NCBI GenBank assembly: GCA_947169105.1
Contig: CAMVOL010000021.1
Location: 1 to 43,378 of the forward strand
Length of the DNA stretch: 43,378 nucleotides
Source: an uncultured Bacteroidales bacterium
Lineage (GTDB): Bacteria; Bacteroidota; Bacteroidia; Bacteroidales; WCHB1-69
Direction of reading: 5' to 3'
The position numbers and the translations under genes were made by a program. Below the pieces are notes generated by a model that worked only from the letters and a program-made list of their open reading frames with translations, was not told the origin of the DNA and ran no database searches. Positions 36,147 through 43,378 of the stretch are shown piece after piece (within the stretch, counting starts at the first letter, position 1; each line of letters starts with the position of its first letter).

Positions 36147-36177
36147 AAAGTTACATTATTATATTATATCTGCAAAA
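36147..36177 (-). promoter_or_regulatory. Consensus Bacteroidota promoter of the M16 protease gene
   Basis: On the minus strand TTTG (36174-36177) is followed by exactly 19 nt and TAACTTTG (36147-36154). This matches the TTTG-N19-TAnnTTTG consensus fully. The leader to the ATG at 36070 is about 70 nt. The rest of the 319-base gap to alaS holds T-rich sequence and the alaS terminator, and no gene that I can support. Confidence 0.8.
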
Positions 36178-36328
36178 GAGCATAGTGATATTTTTTTTCA
36201 CGTTCATTGAAACGACATTCGATAGACGCAAGAAGAAGTGAAAAACTACAGAGGTTTTTGAATTTTTTTCTTTTTTTCTTGGAAATTGTTCGCTGTGTCC
36301 GCGACTACCGAAAATGGCCATGGTCATG

Positions 36329-36367
36329 AAAAACGAGGGACACCGGTTGTGATGTCCCTCGTTTTTT
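36329..36367 (-). terminator. Intrinsic terminator of alaS
   Basis: ACGAGGGACA pairs with TGTCCCTCGT, extended by A5/T5, with a 10-base loop. On the minus strand it follows the alaS stop by about 23 nt and ends in TTTTT. Confidence 0.87.
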
Positions 36368-36389
36368 GCAATATTGTTTCTGCCGAATT

Positions 36390-38996
36390 TTACGCCGTCA
36401 CTACCGCCACCACCTTCTCCACGGCGGCGCGGATGCCGTCGCAGTTCTTGCCGCCAGCTTGGGCCAGTGAGGGCTGTCCGCCGCCACCGCCCTGTATCAG
36501 CGCTGCCGCCTCCCGCACCAGCTTGCCCGCCTGCAGGCCGGCAACGACGAGGTCGTCCGACAAACCTACCGTGAGGTTCGGCTTGCCGCCCTCCACCGTG
36601 CCGAACACGACCAGCAGCTTTTCAGCGGTCGTCCGGAGCTGGTAGGCAATCTGTTTCAGACTGTCGGCGTCCATCTCCAATACGCCAGAGATGACTTTGA
36701 ACCCGTTGATTTCCGCCGCCTTGTCCTTCATCAAGGCAGCGGTGGCGGCAATCTTCTCCTGCTTGAAAGCCTCTAACGCCTTCTTCATCGCGGCGTTCTC
36801 GGCAGCCAAGCGGCTTACCGACTGCTCCACATTGTCGGTGTTGAGCTGCGCCTTCAGGTTGTCGTGGATGGCGATAAACCCATTGACGTACTCTTCGGCG
36901 TACTTGCCCGTGATGGCTTCGATACGGCGCACGCCGGCGGCAATCGCGCCCTCCGAAATAATCTTCACCAGACCGATGTTGCCGGTGGCGGAGGTGTGCG
37001 TGCCTCCGCAGAACTCGATAGAGTCACCGAACTGGATGACCCGCACCTTGTCGCCGTACTTCTCGCCGAACAGAGCCATTGCGCCCAACTTCCGCGCCTC
37101 CTCGATGGGCATGGCGCGGCGCTCGTTCAACGGCAGGTTCTTGCGTACCAGCTCGTTCACCATCTTTTCCACCTGCTGGATTTCTTCGTCGCTCATCTTG
37201 GCAAAATGGGAGAAGTCGAAACGGAGCCGGTCGGGGGCAACGAGCGAGCCCTTCTGCTCGACGTGCGTGCCGAGCGTCTGGCGCAATGCGTAATGGATGA
37301 GGTGCGTGGCGGAGTGGTTGTTCTCCGTCGTCTGCCGCAGGTCCTCGTTGACCACCGCCGTAAACGTGCCTGTCAGGTTCTCCGGCAGCGCCGTCGAAAT
37401 GTGCACCCACAGGTTGTTTTCCTTGATGGTGTTGTCAATCTTGATTTTCTCGTTGATATTCTGAAGATAACCACTGTCGCCCAGCTGGCCGCCCGATTCG
37501 GCATAGAACGGACTCTTGTCCAGCACAATCTGGAAAAGGCTCTTGCCTTTGGTTTTGATCTTTCTGTATTTCAGAATCTTGCATTCGCAGGAAAGAGTGT
37601 CGTAGCCGACAAACTCGGTAGGATGAATTTCGTTGAGTTCCACCCAGTCCTCTGTTTCGATAGCGGCGGCGGCACGCGAGCGGGCCTTCTGCTCGGCCAG
37701 TCCCTTCTGGAAGCCTTCCATATCCACCAACAGACCCTTTTCGGAAGCCAGCAGCTGGGTAAGGTCGATCGGGAAGCCGTAAGTGTCGAAGAGTTCGAAA
37801 GCAAAGTCGCCAGCTACGGGCTTTCCAGCAGCCAGTTTGGTGCAGTAGTTTTCAAACTTGACGATACCCGACTCAAGGGTTTTGAGAAAGGATGTTTCTT
37901 CTTCAGCGATAACCTTCTCTATCAAAACCTGTTGCGCTTTCAGTTCGGGGAACTGACCGCCCATCTGCGCCACAAGGTCTTTGACCAATGTATTAATAAA
38001 AGGCTGGTTAAAACCGAGGAAAGTGTAGCCGTAGCGGATGGCGCGGCGCAGAATGCGGCGGATGACGTAGCCCGCGCCTGTGTTGGAGGGCAGCTGCCCG
38101 TCGGCGATGGCGAAGCTGACAGCACGGAGGTGGTCGGCAATCACGCGCAGCGCGATGTCGGTCTGGTGGTCGTCACCATACTTCTTGTTGGAAAGCTGCG
38201 CCAGCTTCTGGATCAGCGGCTGGAAAACGTCGGTGTCGTAGTTCGACTTTTTGCCTTGGACGGCCATGCAGAGGCGCTCGAAGCCCATGCCAGTATCCAC
38301 GTGCTTGGCGGCCAGCGGCACCAATTCACCGGATGCCAGACGGTTGAACTGCATAAACACAAGGTTCCAGATCTCAATCACCAGCGGGTTGTCCTTGTTG
38401 ATGAGGGCCACGGCATTGATTTTCTGGCGCTCGTCGTCGTCGCGGAGATCGATGTGGATTTCGGAGCAGGGGCCGCACGGACCGGTGTCGCCCATCTCCC
38501 AGAAGTTGTCCTTTTTGTTGCCATAAAGGATGCGATTTTCGGGCAAGAATCTCATCCACAATTGCTTGGCTTCTTCGTCTGCTTCGGTTTTGTCCTTTTC
38601 ATCGCCGCCGAAGACGGTGGCATAGAGGCGGTCTTTGTCGAGTTTCACCACCTCGGTGAGGAATTCCCACGCGTAGGCGATGGCGTCGGCTTTGAAGTAG
38701 TCGCCGAACGACCAGTTGCCGAGCATCTCGAACATGGTGTGGTGGTAGGTGTCCTTGCCGACCTCCTCCAAGTCATTGTGTTTGCCGGAAACGCGGAGGC
38801 ATTTCTGGGAGTCGGCGGCGCGGGGAAACTTCCGCGGCACATTGCCCAAAAAGATGTCCTTGAACTGGTTCATCCCTGCGTTGGTGAACATCAGGGTGGG
38901 GTCGTTCTTGATGACCATCGGTGCCGACGGCACAATGGTATGCTCTTTTGAAGCGAAGAAATCCAAAAATGCTTTGCGTATCTCGTTGCTGTTCAT
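36390..38996 (-). CDS. alaS: Alanyl-tRNA synthetase
   Basis: From the ATG at 38996 (MNSNEIRKAFLDFF) the protein has 868 residues; the frame extends upstream to a TTG at 39011, which is less likely. It has the class II catalytic core (TLMFTNAGMNQFKDIFLG, GPCGPCSEIH), the editing domain with HSATHLIHYALR and CGGTHTSATG (zinc ligands), and the C-terminal DHHA1 domain with GGGGGQPSLAQAGGKN. It charges tRNA-Ala. It has its own -7 box (39021-39028) and terminator. Confidence 0.97.
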   Translation of the reverse strand: MNSNEIRKAFLDFFASKEHTIVPSAPMVIKNDPTLMFTNAGMNQFKDIFLGNVPRKFPRAADSQKCLRVSGKHNDLEEVGKDTYHHTMFEMLGNWSFGDYFKADAIAYAWEFLTEVVKLDKDRLYATVFGGDEKDKTEADEEAKQLWMRFLPENRILYGNKKDNFWEMGDTGPCGPCSEIHIDLRDDDERQKINAVALINKDNPLVIEIWNLVFMQFNRLASGELVPLAAKHVDTGMGFERLCMAVQGKKSNYDTDVFQPLIQKLAQLSNKKYGDDHQTDIALRVIADHLRAVSFAIADGQLPSNTGAGYVIRRILRRAIRYGYTFLGFNQPFINTLVKDLVAQMGGQFPELKAQQVLIEKVIAEEETSFLKTLESGIVKFENYCTKLAAGKPVAGDFAFELFDTYGFPIDLTQLLASEKGLLVDMEGFQKGLAEQKARSRAAAAIETEDWVELNEIHPTEFVGYDTLSCECKILKYRKIKTKGKSLFQIVLDKSPFYAESGGQLGDSGYLQNINEKIKIDNTIKENNLWVHISTALPENLTGTFTAVVNEDLRQTTENNHSATHLIHYALRQTLGTHVEQKGSLVAPDRLRFDFSHFAKMSDEEIQQVEKMVNELVRKNLPLNERRAMPIEEARKLGAMALFGEKYGDKVRVIQFGDSIEFCGGTHTSATGNIGLVKIISEGAIAAGVRRIEAITGKYAEEYVNGFIAIHDNLKAQLNTDNVEQSVSRLAAENAAMKKALEAFKQEKIAATAALMKDKAAEINGFKVISGVLEMDADSLKQIAYQLRTTAEKLLVVFGTVEGGKPNLTVGLSDDLVVAGLQAGKLVREAAALIQGGGGGQPSLAQAGGKNCDGIRAAVEKVVAVVTA

Positions 38997-39020
38997 ATTA
39001 TTATAGCTCAATTTTTATGG

Positions 39021-39028
39021 CAAAATTA
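39021..39028 (-). promoter_or_regulatory. -7 box of alaS
   Basis: The minus strand reads TAATTTTG then C, 25 nt before the ATG at 38996. This supports that ATG over the upstream TTG. Confidence 0.45.
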
Positions 39029-39041
39029 AAATGAATGCGAA

Positions 39042-39821
39042 TTAGTGGCTCGTCAGCACATAGTCACTGGTGCTGAAATCGACGCGGACTGTTTTGTCGT
39101 CGCAATCCGCTTTGGAGACAATGATGTCCAAAATGCCCGACTCGAAGGTGGCTGGCGTTCCCACCTGATGGTTTAGAGGTTCTGCGACGGTGTAGCGCAT
39201 CGTGATGGGGCTGCGGGTGTAGTTGCCATCAACGGAGGTGCCGTCAATCATATAGATACCGCTGCCGCTGAACGTATAAGGAACATCAATGAGACTCACC
39301 GGGGTTTCGGTGCCGGGCACGGAAATCGTCCAGTCGGAGGTGCTGCCGTCGCAGCTGGCACTATCAAGCCCCACGTTCCATTCGTTAATGCCCGTGTTGC
39401 GGATTTCCAGACGGGTGTGCTTGCCGCTATAGCAGAATATCGGAGCAGTTCCGTCGTAATCGCTGCCGCTTTGGTAGTTGGTAATCAGCCAGTTGGCATC
39501 GGCTTCGTCAATCGCTTTTCCGCCCGTGTAAATGAGCAGCAGCAGTGTCGATCCGTTGTAAATGCCGTATTCATTGTCCCCTTCGTGACGGATGCTCTGG
39601 TAGGGAAGGTACTCGTCTTCGACGGCGCGGCGCACGCTGTCATCGCCATTGATCCACGCATTGGTAATGAAGGCAAATTCCACATAATCGGTAAGAACGC
39701 TGCGTGTAGCGAAATTCCACGAATCAAAGATGCTGTATTGGGGCATCACAAAACTTTCTGTTTTCCAGCAGCCGCAACAGACGGCCGCCACTATGCTGAG
39801 AATGATTGCTATCTTTTTCAT
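39042..39821 (-). CDS. Uncharacterised lipoprotein
   Basis: This 259-residue protein has a lipoprotein-type signal ending CCGC (Cys18). The mature part has no family I recognise; it looks beta-rich with many Asp, Ser, Thr and Tyr, and contains two distant Cys (in FCYSG and ASCDG). It lies 37 bases downstream of the small outer-membrane protein gene on the same strand and may form an operon with it. A surface or periplasmic location is inferred. Confidence 0.72.
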   Translation of the reverse strand: MKKIAIILSIVAAVCCGCWKTESFVMPQYSIFDSWNFATRSVLTDYVEFAFITNAWINGDDSVRRAVEDEYLPYQSIRHEGDNEYGIYNGSTLLLLIYTGGKAIDEADANWLITNYQSGSDYDGTAPIFCYSGKHTRLEIRNTGINEWNVGLDSASCDGSTSDWTISVPGTETPVSLIDVPYTFSGSGIYMIDGTSVDGNYTRSPITMRYTVAEPLNHQVGTPATFESGILDIIVSKADCDDKTVRVDFSTSDYVLTSH

Positions 39822-39858
39822 TTCTTCTTAAATTATTGATTATAAATATAATAGGAAG

Positions 39859-40527
39859 CTATTCGCTCTTATCCTTTTTGTTCTGGAATTTGTAACCGAA
39901 ACCAGCCTTGACAAATCCCTGTACGCCGACACCGACCTCGGTGAAGCCGTACCAATTACGGCCCACATGCACACCGACGGCCGTCAGCTGGCCCGTAAAG
40001 GTTGCCCATGTCTGCTGGTACGAGGCCCTTTCCTCGGGCACATATTTGCCGCCAGTAGCCACCATACAACCGATTGACAGGCCGGAGTAGAGGGTGACAT
40101 ACTTGGTATTGAGCCATGAAAAACGCACAGACGGCATAATGCTGATGTAGTACATGTGGGCGGCGAACTCGTAGCCAGGCTCCTGTTTGCTCCATTTTTT
40201 GACGATGGGGGTGAAGGAGGTGGCGGCGCCGAACCAGAACCACTTTGCAAAGCGGTACCGGTATTCGAAATTGATGGTGGGTGCGGCGAATGTGAGGGTG
40301 TTCACGTAGTCCTCGAACCAGCTGTCGGCGTTCTGCGGGAGGGGATAGTATTTGCATCCGATGCAGATGTCCGTATTGTTCAGGAAAAGGAGGGCCGGGT
40401 CACCGATGCCAAATTGGATGTCGTGCCGCGGAAGTGTCTGTTTCCAAGAGGGTTCCTCTTGTGCATTAAGGCTGAATGCCAATCCCATCACAAGGGTGAT
40501 GAGAAGAATGTTTTTCCAGTTTTTCAT
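39859..40527 (-). CDS. Small outer-membrane beta-barrel protein
   Basis: From the ATG at 40527 (MKNWKNILLITLVMG... LNAQ) the protein has 222 residues; another in-frame ATG lies at 40554, but the signal peptide fits the inner one. The mature protein shows alternating strands rich in aromatic residues (NFEYRYRFAKWFWFGAATSF, VRFSWLNTKYVTLYSGLSIG, FTEVGVGVQGFVKAGFGYKF), which fits an 8-stranded OmpA/W-like barrel. A conserved-looking CIGC pair sits near the start. Function unknown. Confidence 0.75.
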   Translation of the reverse strand: MKNWKNILLITLVMGLAFSLNAQEEPSWKQTLPRHDIQFGIGDPALLFLNNTDICIGCKYYPLPQNADSWFEDYVNTLTFAAPTINFEYRYRFAKWFWFGAATSFTPIVKKWSKQEPGYEFAAHMYYISIMPSVRFSWLNTKYVTLYSGLSIGCMVATGGKYVPEERASYQQTWATFTGQLTAVGVHVGRNWYGFTEVGVGVQGFVKAGFGYKFQNKKDKSE

Positions 40528-40613
40528 ATTTATATAATTAATGTATGATTTCATTCAAGCAATAGAAAGAAACGTTTCGCGCCTGCGATTATTGCACACG
40601 CCAAAAAGGGCTG

Positions 40614-40621
40614 CAAAGGTA
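40614..40621 (-). promoter_or_regulatory. -7 box of the small barrel/lipoprotein pair
   Basis: The minus strand reads TACCTTTG then C, 87 nt before the ATG at 40527. Confidence 0.45.
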
Positions 40622-40702
40622 CAAATTTTGTTCGTAAGGTTCATCGTGTTTGTAAAGTTATTAAAGTCCCAAAAAGGAAATCGGTATGTGGGAGAAAAAG
40701 CG

Positions 40703-40710
40703 TATCTTTG
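40703..40710 (+). promoter_or_regulatory. -7 box of the kal gene
   Basis: TATCTTTG followed by C matches the -7 consensus. It gives a leader of about 95 nt before the ATG at 40811, which is long and contains a direct repeat. Confidence 0.5.
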
Positions 40711-40733
40711 CCGCTCGAAAAAGGAGGCATAAA

Positions 40734-40773
40734 AGATTTGAAAGATTCACAGATTCGAGAGATTTGAAAGATT
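40734..40773 (+). repeat. 14-bp direct repeat in the kal leader
   Basis: AGATTTGAAAGATT occurs at 40734-40747 and 40760-40773, separated by a degenerate copy (AGATTCGAG). The repeat is in the untranslated leader of kal. Confidence 0.65.
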
Positions 40774-40810
40774 TATCATTTCATTTTTTAATAACAAAAA
40801 ACAAAAGACT

Positions 40811-41200
40811 ATGAGTAATCCTAAATCAATGATCAGAGTAAGAATGTGTTCCGGTGACGCCCATTATGGCGGAAACTTGGTTGACGGCGCCCACATGCTG
40901 GCCCTTTTTGGCGACGTGGCCACCGAACTACTCATCATCCAGGACGGCGACGAAGGCCTGTTCTGCGCTTACGACAATGTGGAATTCCTTGCCCCCGTCT
41001 ATGCCGGTGACTTCATCGAGGCTGTCGGTGAAATCGTAAAGGTGGGCAACACCAGCCGCAAGATGGTGTTCGAGGCCCGCAAGGTCATCGCCCCGCGCCC
41101 GGACGTCTCCCCCTCCGCCGCCGACGTGCTCCCCGAACCCGTCGTGGTTTGCCGCGCCTCCGGCACTTGTGTCACCCCCAAAGGCTGCCAACGGAAATAG
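40811..41200 (+). CDS. kal: 3-aminobutyryl-CoA ammonia-lyase
   Basis: This 129-residue hotdog-fold protein has the signature [27 protein letters not shown] type motif (residues ~16-42), [18 protein letters not shown] and [15 protein letters not shown] at the C-terminus, matching Kal. Kal removes ammonia from L-3-aminobutyryl-CoA to give crotonyl-CoA in the lysine fermentation pathway (KamA, KamDE, Kdd, Kce, Kal). None of the partner genes lie in this window, so the gene is an orphan here. The start ATG follows an A-rich leader. Confidence 0.92.
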   Translation: MSNPKSMIRVRMCSGDAHYGGNLVDGAHMLALFGDVATELLIIQDGDEGLFCAYDNVEFLAPVYAGDFIEAVGEIVKVGNTSRKMVFEARKVIAPRPDVSPSAADVLPEPVVVCRASGTCVTPKGCQRK

Positions 41201-41251
41201 GGTACAGGGGTCAGTGAACAGGGTACAGTATTTAAAAATATAATACCTATT

Positions 41252-41321
41252 AAGCACCCTGTAAGGGTGCAAGATTTTAGGCGGGTGCAACGCGCCCGCA
41301 AAAAAAGGTGCAACGCGCCCG
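41252..41321 (+). repeat. Double-hairpin intergenic repeat, divergent copy 3
   Basis: Hairpin 1 is GCACCCT-GTA-AGGGTGC (41254-41270); AAGATTTTAG follows, then hairpin 2, GCGGGTGC-AAC-GCGCCCGC (41281-41299, with one G-T pair). Most of hairpin 2 is repeated at 41306-41321. The plan is the same as at 9382 and 10507 (two adjacent hairpins joined by AAGA-TA/TTTA-type sequence) with different stem bases. Confidence 0.65.
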
Positions 41322-41356
41322 TAATAATGAAATCAATTTACCCATTACACATTCGT

Positions 41357-41389
41357 AAAACGGGCGGGCATTTATTTCCGCCCGTTTTT
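41357..41389. terminator. Bidirectional terminator between kal and the membrane protein
   Basis: AAAACGGGCGG pairs with CCGCCCGTTTT around a 10-base loop and is followed by T. It lies between converging genes, and its right arm touches the stop codon of the membrane protein at 41388. Confidence 0.85.
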
Positions 41390-42347
41390 ATTTGGATGCG
41401 GTGCGCCGCGCCAACCAAACAATCGCCGCCACCGCAAACAGCACCAACGACACCAAACCGAGAAGGTTGCCGCCAGGCCAATGCGTCAGTTTGAATACCA
41501 GACAGGCAACAAGCAACAGGCCGCCATATTTGGAAATTTGGATGATTGATTGCTCTTTAGGTGCGACCGACATAAGATAGCGGCAAGTGAGCCATACGAA
41601 CATCAGTCCGGCAGTTCCCGATGCCAACATAATCAAAGCGCCGAATGGCCAATGCATCAGTTTGAAAACGAAACCGATCAGGGTGAGTGCCAACATAACA
41701 AGTCCCATCCAATAGGCGCCACTCCGATGAAAAACCGGCACTTCTCCCCTATCGCAGCCATTCAATCTTGATGTTTGTGAAATCAGGTGGTCAATCATTC
41801 GGGCAAGGCGATCTATATTCCATATTATCAAGATGATAGACATACCCAGAACACCTGTCAACAGGACACTTGATACGCCTAATCCAGAACCCCTAAGTTG
41901 CCCACCAATTTCAACGATGAACCACATCATCCATAGGCATAAGGCGAAGACGCCCATTAACCACAATAATGTAAAATTCGTCCGAAGACCTTTCATTTTT
42001 TCTTCAAGCGTATGCATATCAATATTGTTCGTATTGATTTTCATCACTTTCCAGCAACTAAACCATTCCATCAGCCCCATCAGAGCAAAAAGTATGACGG
42101 ACACAATCATAAAATAGAAGCGCAAATCGAACCGAAACCAGCTCCAACACACGGTAGCGGCCAACAGGCCGTAAGTAAGTGCAATCTCCACAAAGCGCCA
42201 CCGGAAACCAGCCGTTCCCGCATTGAGCATCTCCTGAATCAGGTTGTTGTTGACAATCTCCTGCTGGTTGAACTTTTCCTGAAGCGCCTTATACTGCATC
42301 TGCAGTGTTGACAACTCCATCTCTTGATTTTGGTTTTTCGTTTCCAT
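41388..42347 (-). CDS. Polytopic membrane protein with coiled-coil N-terminus and two FKLxHWP motifs; possible ECF sigma regulator
   Basis: This 319-residue protein begins with a ~45-residue Gln-rich coiled coil with a pattern (ALQEKFNQQEIVNNNLIQEML) seen in proteins encoded beside ECF sigma genes in Bacteroidota. About eight membrane segments follow. The last two hairpins carry FKLMHWPFG (228-236) and FKLTHWPGG (285-293), which resemble the FKxxHWPG motif of the T9SS motor protein GldL. The gene starts 8 bases after the ECF sigma stop, so the two are co-transcribed. A role as a non-classical anti-sigma factor is an inference from position; a T9SS motor role is less likely. Confidence 0.75.
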   Translation of the reverse strand: METKNQNQEMELSTLQMQYKALQEKFNQQEIVNNNLIQEMLNAGTAGFRWRFVEIALTYGLLAATVCWSWFRFDLRFYFMIVSVILFALMGLMEWFSCWKVMKINTNNIDMHTLEEKMKGLRTNFTLLWLMGVFALCLWMMWFIVEIGGQLRGSGLGVSSVLLTGVLGMSIILIIWNIDRLARMIDHLISQTSRLNGCDRGEVPVFHRSGAYWMGLVMLALTLIGFVFKLMHWPFGALIMLASGTAGLMFVWLTCRYLMSVAPKEQSIIQISKYGGLLLVACLVFKLTHWPGGNLLGLVSLVLFAVAAIVWLARRTASK

Positions 42348-42355
42348 AATGATGA

Positions 42356-42844
42356 TTATTTGGATTTTGCTTTATGCACCAGTTCTTCCTTGATACGGTG
42401 CAGTTTCACCCCGACATTGGCCACAGATATGCCCATAATGGCAGCGATTTCGTCGTAGCCGATTCCCTCCAACCAGAGCAACACAAGCCCACGGTCCATC
42501 ACATCCAATTGGTTGATAAGGGAATAAAGCTGCCGAACCTGTTCAAGGCTTTTGTCTAAGGGGTCATACGGGTCGATGTCGGTGCTGAGCGGAACAGTTG
42601 GTAGCCGCCGCTTTGCCCGCCTGTCACAACTGATGGCCGTATTGAGGGCGACACGATAAATCCACGTGTTTACACTGCTGCGGTTCTCAAATTGGTCAAG
42701 ACCCATCCACAAGCGGACAAGAATCTCCTGAAAGAGGTCGTTAATTTCCTCATTATCTGAAGAGAACATATAACAAACGGTGTATATGGTGCGCTTGTAT
42801 TGCTTCACAAGTTCCTCGAATTGCCGTTCTTTTTCACTTTTCAT
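42356..42844 (-). CDS. ECF-type RNA polymerase sigma factor
   Basis: This 162-residue protein has region 2 (~8-75; NDLFQEILVRLWMGLDQFENRSSVNTWIYRVALNTAI) and region 4 (~105-158; LVLLWLEGIGYDEIAAIMGISVANVGVKLHRIKEEL) of the sigma-70 ECF family. Such factors direct envelope-stress or other regulons and are normally held by a membrane anti-sigma factor; the candidate is the co-transcribed downstream gene. A TATTTTTG box lies upstream. Confidence 0.93.
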   Translation of the reverse strand: MKSEKERQFEELVKQYKRTIYTVCYMFSSDNEEINDLFQEILVRLWMGLDQFENRSSVNTWIYRVALNTAISCDRRAKRRLPTVPLSTDIDPYDPLDKSLEQVRQLYSLINQLDVMDRGLVLLWLEGIGYDEIAAIMGISVANVGVKLHRIKEELVHKAKSK

Positions 42845-42907
42845 CGGACTGATTGAGATTTTATGCCATTAGACAACCGTTTCACAGAATCCTTACATCG
42901 TAATTTG

Positions 42908-42915
42908 CAAAAATA
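42908..42915 (-). promoter_or_regulatory. -7 box of the ECF sigma operon
   Basis: The minus strand reads TATTTTTG then C, 64 nt upstream of the sigma ATG. Confidence 0.45.
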
Positions 42916-42951
42916 CACTTTTTTGACATGAGAATCTCTCTCTTTTTTCCG

Positions 42952-42959
42952 TACTTTTG
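42952..42959 (+). promoter_or_regulatory. -7 box of the aldo/keto reductase gene
   Basis: TACTTTTG followed by C is a good -7 match, 40 nt before the ATG at 43000. A TTTG lies 26 nt upstream (42922-42925), which is wider than the usual 19-21. Confidence 0.5.
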
Positions 42960-42999
42960 CACGCTCATTTCGGCAAATTCATCACCAAAATCATTCAAT

Positions 43000-43378
43000 A
43001 TGAAACATCAATCCTTCCTTGTGCAGTGCCTCGCCATCGTGTGCACGGCGCTGCTGCTGTTTGCCTGTAACAGCAAAAAAGAGACGCCCGCTTTCGTGGA
43101 GAACCCCGATATGGAATACCGCACGCTGGGCAGCACCGGCCTGCGCGTCGGCGTGATCGGTCTGGGCTGTGGCGGCTTCGACGACCTCGATTCCGCCGCC
43201 TCCCGCCAGCTGACCTATGCCGCCCTCGACCGCGGAATGAACTATATGGACCTTTACGACGCGAACCCCAAGGTGCGTAGCAACATCGGCTACGGCCTCG
43301 GCGACCGCCGCAGCGAGATGATCATCCAAGGCCACATCGGCTGCTGGTGGAACGGCGACAGCTACGAACGCACCCGCG
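43000..43378 (+). CDS. Aldo/keto reductase with lipoprotein signal (partial, C-terminus beyond window)
   Basis: The frame is open from the ATG at 43000 to the right edge (126 codons). Residues 1-23 form a lipoprotein signal with lipobox LFAC (Cys23). Then comes the start of an AKR barrel: YRTLGSTGLRVGVIGLGCGGF, GMNYMDLYDANPKVRSNIGYGL and EMIIQGHIG. The Asp of the active-site region is present (NYMDLYD), but Tyr is not seen at the usual +5 position, where Asn stands. A membrane-anchored, exported AKR is unusual because NADPH is not expected outside the cytoplasm. Confidence 0.85.
   Translation, partial: MKHQSFLVQCLAIVCTALLLFACNSKKETPAFVENPDMEYRTLGSTGLRVGVIGLGCGGFDDLDSAASRQLTYAALDRGMNYMDLYDANPKVRSNIGYGLGDRRSEMIIQGHIGCWWNGDSYERTR

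Noticed and set aside
36864-38951. A 695-codon plus-strand open frame opposite alaS
   Set aside because: It lies wholly within alaS, which has full-length family motifs. The antisense translation has no recognisable domain.
40541-40732. A 63-codon plus-strand frame near the small barrel gene
   Set aside because: It overlaps the start and promoter of the barrel gene, has no family features, and lies in AT-rich intergenic sequence.
41388-42347. GldL itself
   Set aside because: The protein has about eight membrane helices and two HWP hairpins, lacks the long cytoplasmic GldL tail and is not next to gldK, gldM or gldN. It is linked to an ECF sigma gene instead.

Overview
The window looks like chromosomal DNA of a member of the Bacteroidota, most likely an uncultured Bacteroidales-type bacterium. 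Supporting signs are the -7 boxes of the form TAnnTTTG upstream of many genes, one of them with a TTTG at exactly 19 nt; the lack of obvious Shine-Dalgarno sites; the gliding/type IX secretion (T9SS) related genes gldB, gldD and gldI; a giant protein with the N-terminal module seen on T9SS type B cargo; a DUF3098 gene; an EF-G2 paralogue; and many short lipoproteins with SSC, GSC or CGC lipoboxes. An orphan 3-aminobutyryl-CoA ammonia-lyase hints at lysine or amino acid fermentation. No phage, insertion sequence, CRISPR array or rRNA is visible.

Layout. 1-7663 (-) is the N-terminal 2554 residues of a giant secreted adhesin-like protein whose end lies beyond the left edge. 8009-10497 (+) encodes a TolC-type outer membrane factor and a lipoprotein membrane-fusion protein with no inner-membrane pump beside them. 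10619-14568 (-) holds ribosomal protein bL25, an EF-G2-type elongation factor with degenerate GTPase motifs, and a Fic protein. 14759-18536 (+) is an envelope operon: ftsX, DUF3098, uppP, a Nif3-like gene and a coiled-coil/zinc-ribbon gene, closed by a strong terminator. 18609-24077 (+) is a four-gene glycan cassette: GT-C-like membrane protein, lipoprotein, polyprenyl-phosphate sugar-1-phosphate transferase and GT2.

24074-32845 (-) carries ssb, then gldB, gldD, gldI and a DHH phosphoesterase in one tight operon, and then an outer-membrane barrel gene with a 1040-residue TPR gene upstream of it. A tRNA-Asn(GTT) at 33035-33108 (-) is followed by an M16 protease, alaS, a small lipoprotein and a small outer-membrane protein (33242-40527, -). 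The right end has the orphan kal gene (+), a polytopic membrane protein with two GldL-like FKLxHWP motifs co-transcribed with an ECF sigma factor (-), and the start of a lipoprotein aldo/keto reductase (+, cut by the right edge).

Common theme. Much of the window serves the cell envelope: a surface cargo protein, gliding/T9SS accessory lipoproteins, lipid-carrier recycling (UppP), glycan assembly and outer-membrane barrels. The most notable items are the EF-G2 with Phe in place of the catalytic His, a repeat family built of two adjacent hairpins whose stems differ but stay paired (three copies), the sigma/HWP-motif membrane protein pair, and a gld cluster that lacks gldE and has a non-lipidated GldB.
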